Assembly: GCF_900546705.1 (NCBI RefSeq)
Contig: NZ_URDP01000038.1
Location: 1-19,343 of the forward strand
DNA length: 19,343 nt
Reading direction: 5' to 3'
From: an uncultured Oscillibacter sp.
GTDB lineage: Bacteria > Bacillota > Clostridia > Oscillospirales > Oscillospiraceae
The position numbers were made by a program, and so were the translations under genes. Of the stretch, positions 14,551 through 19,343 are shown piece by piece; the stretch's first letter is position 1, and every line of letters starts with the position of its first letter. The notes beneath the pieces were generated by a model that did not search any database, was not told the origin of the DNA, and was given only the letters and a program-made list of their open reading frames with translations.

Positions 14551-14578
14551 ATTTTCCCCTCCATTTCTAATTTTCCTA

Positions 14579-14607
14579 TTGACTTATATAGTGCACTATG
14601 TTATAAT
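14579..14607 (+). promoter_or_regulatory. Near-consensus sigma-A promoter of the plus-strand cassette
   Basis: TTGACT at 14579-14584, exactly 17 bases, then TATAAT at 14602-14607. This is the best promoter in the window and points away from the HUH gene. The expected transcript start (about 14614) lies close to an ATG that opens a seven-codon frame (MERRSGH) whose stop overlaps the TTG of the first gene. Confidence 0.85.
14588..14599. promoter_or_regulatory. Operator-like perfect palindrome inside the promoter
   Basis: ATAGTGCACTAT, a perfect 12-bp dyad between the -35 and -10 boxes. A protein bound here would block RNA polymerase. The RHH-like protein at the end of the cassette is the natural candidate; this is inference. 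Confidence 0.65.
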
Positions 14608-14633
14608 AAAAACATGGAAAGGAGGTCAGGACA

Positions 14634-14756
14634 TTGAGCAAAAACAAAAAAAGCGGCAACAAGAAAGCCAGCATCCAAACCGGGCTCAATCTTGTTACCG
14701 CAATCCTCAACCTAGTGGTTGCTCTCATACTCCTGTATGAAAAGCTCACAGGCTGA
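14634..14756 (+). CDS. 40-residue basic membrane peptide (cassette gene 1)
   Basis: TTG start at 14634 behind AAAGGAGGT at eight bases. Sequence: MSKNKKSGNKKASIQTGLNL, then VTAILNLVVALILLYEKLTG. A strongly basic N-terminus (residues 3-11) is followed by one hydrophobic helix (about 17-35), so it should insert with its N-terminus inside the cell. It is the first gene after the promoter. I do not recognise a family. Tiny basic single-helix peptides of phages and plasmids include type I toxins, small holin-like peptides and superinfection-exclusion proteins, and the sequence alone cannot separate these. AT-rich codon use differs from the surrounding phage genes. Confidence 0.72.
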   Translation: MSKNKKSGNKKASIQTGLNLVTAILNLVVALILLYEKLTG

Positions 14757-14762
14757 CGAGGT

Positions 14763-14780
14763 GAGGGGAGCAATCCCCTC
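14763..14780 (+). promoter_or_regulatory. GNRA-tetraloop hairpin between the two small membrane genes
   Basis: Perfect 7-bp stem GAGGGGA/TCCCCTC with a GCAA loop, seven bases after the stop of gene 1 and about 40 bases before gene 2. There is no U tract, so it is not a terminator. It could stabilise the mRNA or limit read-through expression of gene 2, which has no ribosome site of its own. Confidence 0.6.
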
Positions 14781-14820
14781 CCTCTAAGGATAGCAGATAC
14801 AAAGCTCGGTGTCAAACGAA

Positions 14821-14898
14821 ATGGCGATCTATATTCTGCTCGGAATCAGCATCACTCTGTCCATCGTCTCCATCATCATTTCCCTGCGAAAGAGGTGA
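14821..14898 (+). CDS. 25-residue membrane peptide (cassette gene 2, toxin-like)
   Basis: ATG at 14821 to TGA at 14898. Sequence: MAIYILLGISITLSIVSIII then SLRKR. One hydrophobic helix ends in a basic SLRKR tail, the layout of very small holin-like or type I toxins of Firmicutes. A GTG 12 bases upstream (14809) is in frame. Neither start has a clear ribosome site, so translation is weak, coupled or regulated, which is common for toxic peptides. The stop lies inside the ribosome site of the RHH-like gene, so the two are tightly linked. Too short for certainty; support comes from packing in the operon and from the amino-acid pattern. Confidence 0.5.
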   Translation: MAIYILLGISITLSIVSIIISLRKR

Positions 14899-14902
14899 CC
14901 AC

Positions 14903-15091
14903 ATGCCAGAACAAGCCGACAAATACTCCACGCAAAAGAAATATCTATCTTCTCAAAAGCAGCTGCGGGTGTGGCTGGCCCCGGAGAAGTACGAGGCGCT
15001 GAAAGAAAAGGCCCATGCAGAGGGCACTTCCATCTATGCGCTGGTCAATCGTTGGGTGGATGCATACTTGCAGGAAACGCCGGAGGCTTGA
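14903..15091 (+). CDS. Small ribbon-helix-helix-like DNA-binding protein (cassette gene 3)
   Basis: Protein of 62 residues; ATG at 14903 behind AGAGGTG, four bases after gene 2. After a polar N-terminus comes 'QKQLRVWLAPEKYEALKEKA', 'HAEGTSIYALVNRWVDAYLQ': a short beta-like strand (KQLRVWL) followed by two helices with a Gly-Thr-Ser turn. This is the strand-helix-helix order of RHH (Arc/MetJ-like) regulators, often antitoxins, autorepressors or copy-number regulators. It probably binds as a dimer, and the ATAGTGCACTAT dyad in the cassette promoter is the obvious target. The end of the gene is part of the terminator stem. Function as repressor or antitoxin is inference. Confidence 0.75.
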   Translation: MPEQADKYSTQKKYLSSQKQLRVWLAPEKYEALKEKAHAEGTSIYALVNRWVDAYLQETPEA

Positions 15092-15109
15092 GCCTCCGGT
15101 TTTCCTTTT
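15080..15109 (+). terminator. Intrinsic terminator of the plus-strand cassette
   Basis: Perfect stem CCGGAGGC/GCCTCCGG with a TTGA loop (15080-15099), then TTTTCCTTTTT. The stem overlaps the last codons and stop of the RHH-like gene. In the minus direction the stem is not followed by a T run, so the early minus-strand transcript could read through the cassette as antisense. Confidence 0.9.
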
Positions 15110-15111
15110 TG

Positions 15112-15447
15112 CTAACGGCCGTATTTGATCTCCCGTAGGTGCGGATAACGCTCCGGGAACGGGATCAGCTCCTGCTTTCCCCGCATGATCTCCAGAAGAG
15201 CCCGGTCCAGGTGCTCCTGTGCCACGTCCTGCTCTGGTCCCCGCTCCACCGCATTATGGAGCTGGTTGTACACCTTGGCCCATGCCTCGCTGAGGGCCTT
15301 GATCCGGTCAAATCCCCAGCCGTACTCCGTGTGGAGCGTGATCTGGAGTGTGTCCAGCATCAGCTGCCGGACCGTTTGATCTACGGCATCAATGATGACT
15401 TGCTCCCGGGCCGCCTGCCGTTGGAGATAGCCGGATTGTTTAGGCAT
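15112..15447 (-). CDS. Unrecognised phage protein, 111 residues
   Basis: ATG at 15447 with GGAGGTGG upstream, overlapping the end of the preceding gene (GATGCCTAA). Sequence: MPKQSGYLQRQAAREQVIID, then 'AVDQTVRQLMLDTLQITLHT' and 'EYGWGFDRIKALSEAWAKVY'. It is a soluble, helix-rich protein without cysteine or membrane motifs, ending in an acidic/aromatic segment, REIKYGR. I have the impression that similar small proteins are common in early operons of Clostridia prophages, but I cannot name a function. It is the last gene of the early operon and is convergent with the plus-strand cassette (20-base gap between stops). Confidence 0.7.
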   Translation of the reverse strand: MPKQSGYLQRQAAREQVIIDAVDQTVRQLMLDTLQITLHTEYGWGFDRIKALSEAWAKVYNQLHNAVERGPEQDVAQEHLDRALLEIMRGKQELIPFPERYPHLREIKYGR

Positions 15448-15805
15448 CAGCCCCACCTCCATCCAACGCCCCCAGCACCCGGTCCATGCACTTGTTGGCA
15501 AGGCCCCATAGCCGCATCCGTTCCCGCTGGGCGGCGTTCATAGTCTTTTCCAGCCTTGCGCCCTGGTCCAGCACATCTTTTGGGAGCAGCCCCAGCGGCT
15601 TTCCCAGATAAGGGGTCAACAACGTCTGATAGGATTGTAAAGCCTCGTCATACTGCTCTCCGCATTTATCAGCTTTCTCCATGTACACGTCATGTCGGTG
15701 CCGCATAATATCGGCCTCAAACTCACTGGGCCGAAAGGAAAGCGCAAAAGAGTGCTCCTTGATCCACCAGATCAGCTCATCCTTGGTGGCATTTTCAAGT
15801 TTCAT
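15440..15805 (-). CDS. Unrecognised phage protein, 121 residues, helical
   Basis: ATG at 15805 behind AGGAGG; an upstream extension to 15943 only duplicates the neighbour's sequence in a wrong frame. Sequence: MKLENATKDELIWWIKEHSF, then 'RPSEFEADIMRHRHDVYMEK', 'ADKCGEQYDEALQSYQTLLT' and '...RERMRLWGLANKCMDRVLG'. It is mainly alpha-helical and probably coiled-coil in the middle, and the 'KDELIWWIKE' opening looks like a short helical hairpin. It overlaps both neighbours by about ten bases, as in a tightly coupled operon. No function can be given. Confidence 0.68.
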   Translation of the reverse strand: MKLENATKDELIWWIKEHSFALSFRPSEFEADIMRHRHDVYMEKADKCGEQYDEALQSYQTLLTPYLGKPLGLLPKDVLDQGARLEKTMNAAQRERMRLWGLANKCMDRVLGALDGGGADA

Positions 15806-16127
15806 TTCTACAAACCTCCTCGGCTGGCTGGCGGAGCCAGTGCAGCACGCACTGCTCGCATCGCTCCAGAGGGATCGGCACATCCCGCTCCACATCCGCA
15901 TCACACTCGGGCAGATCCCGGCAGTAGGGGGTCGATATCTCACCCTCCAACAGCCGGTTGATGTTCTGGGCCAGTTCCTCGTCGCTCATGCGCCGAACCA
16001 GGTCGGCTCTTGACGGCGTCTCATGGTCGCACGGACCGAACACGCAGATGTTTGCGTCTGTGAGGTCGCCTCCGTAGCTGCACAGGCCATTTTCTCGGTA
16101 ATAGATGCACGGGTATTCAAGGCTCAT
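15795..16127 (-). CDS. Small cysteine-rich phage protein
   Basis: Protein of 110 residues from the ATG at 16127 (GGGGGTG upstream), overlapping the previous stop by 11 bases. Cysteines occur in pairs or clusters: CIYYRENGLCSYGG at the start, CVFGPCDHE, 'YCRDLPECDADVER' and 'ERCEQCVLHWLRQPAE' near the end, suggesting one or two zinc sites. A central 'LVRRMSDEELAQNINRLLEG' is a helical segment. Similar small Cys-rich proteins appear, to my memory, in early regions of Oscillospiraceae prophages without a known job. Zinc binding is inference from the cysteine pattern. Confidence 0.7.
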   Translation of the reverse strand: MSLEYPCIYYRENGLCSYGGDLTDANICVFGPCDHETPSRADLVRRMSDEELAQNINRLLEGEISTPYCRDLPECDADVERDVPIPLERCEQCVLHWLRQPAEEVCRNET

Positions 16128-16749
16128 TGCTGCACCCCCTCAGCATTTTCTCATACTCGGCCCAGGCGTCCTCAGTCATTGGGCGGCCACAGTTTGGGCA
16201 TATCTTGTATTTGCGTCCCCAAGTTTCTTTCGCCCTCTCGATCAGTCTGCATGTATAGCAAGTTTTCCACTTTTCCCGGTCAATATGGGCGGGAGGAGAC
16301 GCAATTTCGTTTGCACGGTCGCATATGTGTTGTAAAGTGCTATCCTTGATTTTTCCGTGCGCTACGTCTCGCAGCTGCTCAAGCGTCATCGGCTTACCAG
16401 CGGCAGGCCCCATGGCCTCCAGCTGCTCCACCGCTTCCCGAATAATGGCGCAGCCATGGACGCCGCAGTTATGCTCATGCCCACAGCCCAGGCATACCAG
16501 GCTTCCGGTCTCCACCTGCATCATTTTCAGGGCGGCGATCAGATGCTCCCGATCCATCGCCTTCTGACCCGTTGTCGCCACTGATGCATCCGTGCCCGGG
16601 TTTACCAGGCTCATAATGTCAGCCGCGCACGATTTGCAAAGTACCCGCGTAAAATCAGGCCGCAGGCAGCTGGCATCCGTATGGACCCGCAGCTCCCAGT
16701 GCTTTTTGCACTCCTGCCCGCAGCGGTCACAAAATAGTTTGACGCTCAA
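16117..16749 (-). CDS. Multi-zinc-ribbon protein downstream of SSB
   Basis: Protein of 210 residues. Start TTG at 16749, overlapping the SSB stop as TTGA, with GGGGAG eight bases upstream. At least three Cys clusters are visible: CDRCGQECKKHWELRVHTD with LCKSCAADIM (residues 7-45), CLGCGHEHNCGVHGCAI (about 86-101), and CYTCRLIERA plus YKICPNCGRPM (about 168-193). Two ribbon pairs are standard CxxC...CxxC nucleic-acid or protein-binding ribbons. Its position behind SSB suggests a DNA-metabolism or regulatory role, but no catalytic motif is seen. No function can be assigned. Confidence 0.7.
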   Translation of the reverse strand: MSVKLFCDRCGQECKKHWELRVHTDASCLRPDFTRVLCKSCAADIMSLVNPGTDASVATTGQKAMDREHLIAALKMMQVETGSLVCLGCGHEHNCGVHGCAIIREAVEQLEAMGPAAGKPMTLEQLRDVAHGKIKDSTLQHICDRANEIASPPAHIDREKWKTCYTCRLIERAKETWGRKYKICPNCGRPMTEDAWAEYEKMLRGCSNEP

Positions 16750-17147
16750 AACGGCAACTCCCCTTCCTCGCTCTCGGGGATCTCCGTAATCTCCCCGGCC
16801 GGATGTGTGTCCGAATCGGACACCGTCCTCTTCGAGTCTCCAAAGTAGATGTTCTCCGCCACCACCTCGGCGCTGCGGCGACGTCCGCCGTCCTTATCCG
16901 TCCAGTCCCGGACCTGGAGCCGGCCCTCCACCACGACCATACGGCCCTTGGTGAAATACTTGCAGACAAACTCCGCAGTTGATCTCCAGGCCACGATGTC
17001 GATGAAGTCCGTCTCCTTCTCGCCGCTCTGGCTCTTGTAGTCCCGATCCACCGCCAGCGTCAGCGAGGCCACGGCGGTACCGCTCCCTGTGTGGCGCAGC
17101 TCCGGGTCCCGTACCAGGCGGCCCATGAGCACGATATTATTGAGCAT
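16746..17147 (-). CDS. ssb: Single-stranded DNA-binding protein
   Basis: Protein of 133 residues, ATG at 17147 behind GGGGGAG. Typical bacterial/phage SSB: 'MLNNIVLMGRLVRDPELRHT', 'GTAVASLTLAVDRDY', 'ETDFIDIVAWRSTAEFVCKY', 'KGRMVVVEGRLQVRDW', and 'AENIYF' form the OB fold (residues 1-105). The C-terminus is shorter than the bacterial form but keeps the acidic tip EEGELPF that docks replication and repair partners. The linker contains VSDSDT, encoded by palindrome copy D. It coats single strands made during replication or recombination. The start overlaps the preceding gene by 11 bases. Confidence 0.95.
   Translation of the reverse strand: MLNNIVLMGRLVRDPELRHTGSGTAVASLTLAVDRDYKSQSGEKETDFIDIVAWRSTAEFVCKYFTKGRMVVVEGRLQVRDWTDKDGGRRRSAEVVAENIYFGDSKRTVSDSDTHPAGEITEIPESEEGELPF
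16807..16823. repeat. 17-bp palindrome, copy D (inside SSB linker)
   Basis: Perfect dyad GTGTCCGA-N-TCGGACAC in the SSB gene, 58 bases upstream of the start of the next gene. Encodes VSDSDT in the flexible linker before the acidic tip. Confidence 0.85.
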
Positions 17148-17358
17148 TACGCTCCCCCTCTCTCCTGCGGCGGGTTTTCCGCCGGTTTACCGCATAGTCG
17201 TTGTAGATCCGCTCCCGGTCGATGCGAGCACGCTCCGTCGCGTGATGCTCCGCCAAAGCGGCCTGATACCTGCCCCAGGCGGGGCAGGTATCTTTGTTAT
17301 GGCAGCCGGGCGCCCGGCGCTGGCACTCCCGGCACGGCGGCATGGGTTTGTCTCTCAC
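17137..17358 (-). CDS. Small cysteine-rich basic phage protein
   Basis: Protein of 73 residues from GTG at 17358 (GGTGGGG upstream), overlapping the preceding stop as GTGA; a longer frame to 17412 would cover the neighbour's C-terminus. Sequence: MRDKPMPPCRECQRRAPGCH, then NKDTCPAWGRYQAALAEHHA, and a basic C-terminus RRKTRRRREGERNAQ. Four cysteines and His in CRECQRRAPGCHNKDTC suggest one zinc site, and the basic tail could bind nucleic acid. Proteins with 'PPC.dC..R...CH..C..Y' of this size are frequent in Clostridia prophage early operons, from memory. Function unknown. Confidence 0.72.
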   Translation of the reverse strand: MRDKPMPPCRECQRRAPGCHNKDTCPAWGRYQAALAEHHATERARIDRERIYNDYAVNRRKTRRRREGERNAQ

Positions 17359-17480
17359 ATCCCCACCGCCCTGGCCGTAACGGTAAGCAGGACCAGGACG
17401 GCCACCAGCCACACCGCCAGAGCGATCCGCGCCGCCGCTCTTTGCCGGCGCTCCCGGCCGGTATAATTTGCTCTCTGCAT
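17355..17480 (-). CDS. 41-residue single-pass membrane peptide
   Basis: ATG at 17480, overlapping the PcfJ-like gene's TAA as TAATG, with AAGGAGGATG upstream. Sequence: MQRANYTGRERRQRAAARIA then LAVWLVAVLVLLTVTARAVG M. A basic N-terminus with one clear transmembrane helix (about residues 19-36) predicts an N-in orientation. Its stop overlaps the next GTG as GTGA. Start, stop and ribosome site are all well placed, so it is a real but unassigned small gene. Possible roles include membrane signalling, a small exclusion peptide or anchoring a neighbour; none can be shown. Confidence 0.72.
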   Translation of the reverse strand: MQRANYTGRERRQRAAARIALAVWLVAVLVLLTVTARAVGM

Positions 17481-19300
17481 TACGCCATCCTCCTTATCTC
17501 ATTGGATTGCGATGTTGTTTCCTTCTGCTTCGACTTATGGTCAGCAAACCACGGAGTAAGCACTTCCCGCTCCCATCGGTCACAAAAGTCCCTCACTTTT
17601 TTCGGAATTCTGTGAGTATACTGCTTTCGATCTCCATGGCGCTCATTTCCGTACCCATGCAGCTGGATTTCTTTGGGGATCTTTCCTGTCATATTGATCT
17701 GCAGGGTGTAATAGCTGCGTTCAGGTCGGCGATAGTGGCGGATAAAAAACACGGGTCTCCCTGTGCAGTGCTGACTTCCATAGGTCCCGACACAGTGCCG
17801 AAGGGTCTTTCCCTCTAAAACAAGATCTTCTGACACACGAGGCAGTACGACACACAGTTCTCCATCGGTCCACTCCAGATCCCGGTACTTGATAAATGTG
17901 CTGGAAAATCCAAGTTGGTACAGCGTTTTCGTGCGATCAGACCAGAATTGTGTAACACGCTCATGGGCAGCAACCAAATTCCGGGGCCAGAGCGTTTCTT
18001 CATCCTCTGCCATCTTTGCATCACGCAGCATTTTCCGGTAGTCAATCAGCAGCTGCACCCCGTCCCGAAGCTCTCCCTGCTTTTTTAGATACCGTACTAC
18101 CACGGTCGGCATCAAATCGGTCCATCCAGCGGCGACCATTTCCAAAAGTTGCTCGACAGCCTTACTCCCCACACATTCCCGGCAATGCTCAAACTCCAGA
18201 GCATCGGCTCCTGGGATCTGTATCCTGTACTTGTCCCAGCAATCCACATCTCCTGATGTCCAATTTTTTTGGCGGATCTCACGGAAGGCCGCCTTGCTCA
18301 TGTGCAGCATCCGATGTGGTTTGACCTCGCTCCAGTCCGCCCAAGAAATAGGCGGCTCGTCACACAGATCCCGCCAGTATACGGCTCGGTCAAGCTGCTT
18401 GTCGATCGTATCAGTGACAGCTTGCGCAAACCCTTGCCGCATCAGGTTTTCCACTTGTGGATGCTTTTCCCACACATGGAGATACGCTCCCGGCCAGCAG
18501 CCGCCTGTACCAATGTACTCATCAAGCGCTGTTTTCTCTCCGGTATGGCCGCCCAAATCAGGGCCATACGAAAGAGTCCAGCCTCCAATCTTCCGATGTT
18601 TTATTCCCTCCCAAGAATAATAAGGCATTTGCATGGGATCTCTGGAGTAGGTGCAGGGGAGCCATATAGCTTCTCTTACATCGCCGCTTTGCATCTTGCC
18701 TCTGAATCGACGCACTTTTCCATCTGTATCTACCAGCAGTGCTGCGTATGGGAGGAAATTAGTCGTGTCGGTGCCATCAGAATCCAGCCAACGCCGAACC
18801 AACCAATACATAACGGCAGTGTACTTTTCCACATTGACCACTTCCGCCTGAATGACTTGTAAAGTTCTTCCGTGACGCAAATCAGATCGTCGCGTTACCT
18901 CTGCATCAGTCCAGCAATGCGGGCACAGAACCGTCTCTCCATCCAGATACTCATTGGTGTCCGGTCCCGGCTCCGCATATCCAGCATATGTCTGTCCATC
19001 CGGTCCACTGGTCAAAATAATTCCGCCCTTTGAATATCCGGCTATAAAATCCTCTCCGCATCTTGTACATGTACAGCGGGCACCCCAGCGGTGTTTCTTT
19101 GACCGTTCCAAACATTCCCAGTCCTCCGGGAACATGATTTCATGGATCTCATCCATCAACGTTACCGCTTCCCGGTGGTACAATATCAGCGGATCACCCA
19201 AGGCATGACTATCATAGACATCCATCAAAACACTTTGCTTCAAATCGTCACAGGGCTGGATCGGCAGTTTTGGGGCGATTTCTTTCCAGTATTGATCCAT
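17480..19300 (-). CDS. PcfJ-like protein
   Basis: Protein of 606 residues from ATG at 19300 (GAGGTG at six bases); an in-frame GTG lies three codons upstream. N-terminal half: a four-Cys zinc ribbon CTCTRCGEDF (around 76-81) with VLCPHCW (about 125-130). The C-terminal half holds the hallmark LRHCVGTYG, then 'FFIRHYRRPERSYYTLQINM' and IQLHGYGN, which together mark PcfJ-domain proteins. The family is named after PcfJ of the conjugative plasmid pCF10, but is common in Firmicutes phages, where a PcfK-like gene often precedes it. Biochemical function is unknown. It lies upstream of SSB in the early operon. Confidence 0.85.
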   Translation of the reverse strand: MDQYWKEIAPKLPIQPCDDLKQSVLMDVYDSHALGDPLILYHREAVTLMDEIHEIMFPEDWECLERSKKHRWGARCTCTRCGEDFIAGYSKGGIILTSGPDGQTYAGYAEPGPDTNEYLDGETVLCPHCWTDAEVTRRSDLRHGRTLQVIQAEVVNVEKYTAVMYWLVRRWLDSDGTDTTNFLPYAALLVDTDGKVRRFRGKMQSGDVREAIWLPCTYSRDPMQMPYYSWEGIKHRKIGGWTLSYGPDLGGHTGEKTALDEYIGTGGCWPGAYLHVWEKHPQVENLMRQGFAQAVTDTIDKQLDRAVYWRDLCDEPPISWADWSEVKPHRMLHMSKAAFREIRQKNWTSGDVDCWDKYRIQIPGADALEFEHCRECVGSKAVEQLLEMVAAGWTDLMPTVVVRYLKKQGELRDGVQLLIDYRKMLRDAKMAEDEETLWPRNLVAAHERVTQFWSDRTKTLYQLGFSSTFIKYRDLEWTDGELCVVLPRVSEDLVLEGKTLRHCVGTYGSQHCTGRPVFFIRHYRRPERSYYTLQINMTGKIPKEIQLHGYGNERHGDRKQYTHRIPKKVRDFCDRWEREVLTPWFADHKSKQKETTSQSNEIRRMA

Positions 19301-19310
19301 GGCGGACACC

Positions 19311-19343
19311 TCACAGAAAGTCCGCCAAGTTGAGGATCTTCGG
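19311..19343 (-). CDS. C-terminal end of an upstream gene (partial, possibly PcfK-like)
   Basis: Eleven codons reading PKILNLADFL then TGA, in frame to the window edge and 10 bases before the PcfJ-like ATG. Too short to identify. Since PcfK genes commonly stand before PcfJ genes in Firmicutes phages and plasmids, that is the first thing to test, but it is inference only. Confidence 0.4.
   Translation of the reverse strand, partial: PKILNLADFL

Noticed and set aside
14580..14612. Minus-strand promoter for the HUH gene overlapping the plus-strand promoter
   Set aside because: TATATA or TATAAG could serve as -10, but no acceptable -35 lies at 16-18 bases; left unsupported.
1..19343. tRNA genes, rRNA, CRISPR arrays, insertion sequences, integrase or attachment sites
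   Set aside because: Looked for by eye on both strands; no cloverleaf, no regularly spaced repeats, no transposase or recombinase motif found.

Overview
This window looks like the structural half, plus part of the early/replication region, of a tailed double-stranded DNA phage or prophage with siphovirus morphology. The host is probably a GC-rich Clostridia-type Firmicute: strong AGGAGG Shine-Dalgarno (SD) sites precede most genes, GC-rich third codon positions are common, TTG/GTG starts occur, and the gene families match gut Oscillospiraceae-type prophages. This host assignment is inference; no host gene, integrase or attachment site is visible. Almost every gene is on the minus strand, so the phage reads from the right end of the window to the left.

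Right end, early or accessory block (19343 to 15112): the C-terminal end of an unidentified gene, a PcfJ-like protein, a 41-residue membrane peptide, a small Cys-rich protein, a single-stranded DNA-binding protein, a multi-zinc-ribbon protein, a Cys-rich protein and two unrecognised small proteins. They overlap by a few bases, as in one operon.

Middle (15105 to 14579): the only plus-strand block. It is a compact, AT-richer cassette with a near-consensus sigma-A promoter, a 12-bp perfect palindrome in the promoter spacer, two tiny hydrophobic peptides (40 and 25 residues), a 62-residue protein resembling ribbon-helix-helix (RHH) DNA-binding proteins, and a strong terminator. It looks like an independently transcribed moron, possibly toxin-antitoxin-like or a regulatory switch. 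Divergent from it is a HUH-type (rolling-circle Rep-like) protein whose reading frame stays open well upstream of its first usual start codon, followed by a small cysteine-rich KTR-type zinc-ribbon gene and a strong terminator hairpin.

Packaging and head (13427 to 5646): HNH endonuclease, P27-type small terminase, large terminase, a small membrane protein, HK97-type portal, ClpP-like prohead protease, HK97-fold major capsid protein, head-tail connector, head closure protein, a probable tail terminator and an HK97 gp10-like protein.

Tail (5624 to 1): major tail tube protein, a tail assembly chaperone pair made by a -1 ribosomal frameshift on an A9 run, a short tape measure, a small tail protein, a large tail-tip protein with a glycine-rich C-terminal domain, and the first 45 codons of a further tail protein.

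The least explained signals are (i) the plus-strand mini-operon, (ii) a family of four 17-bp palindromes (GTGTCCGA-N-TCGGACAC and one-mismatch variants) near the starts of following genes, two of them inside coding sequence, and (iii) the HUH protein with a possible ACG start.
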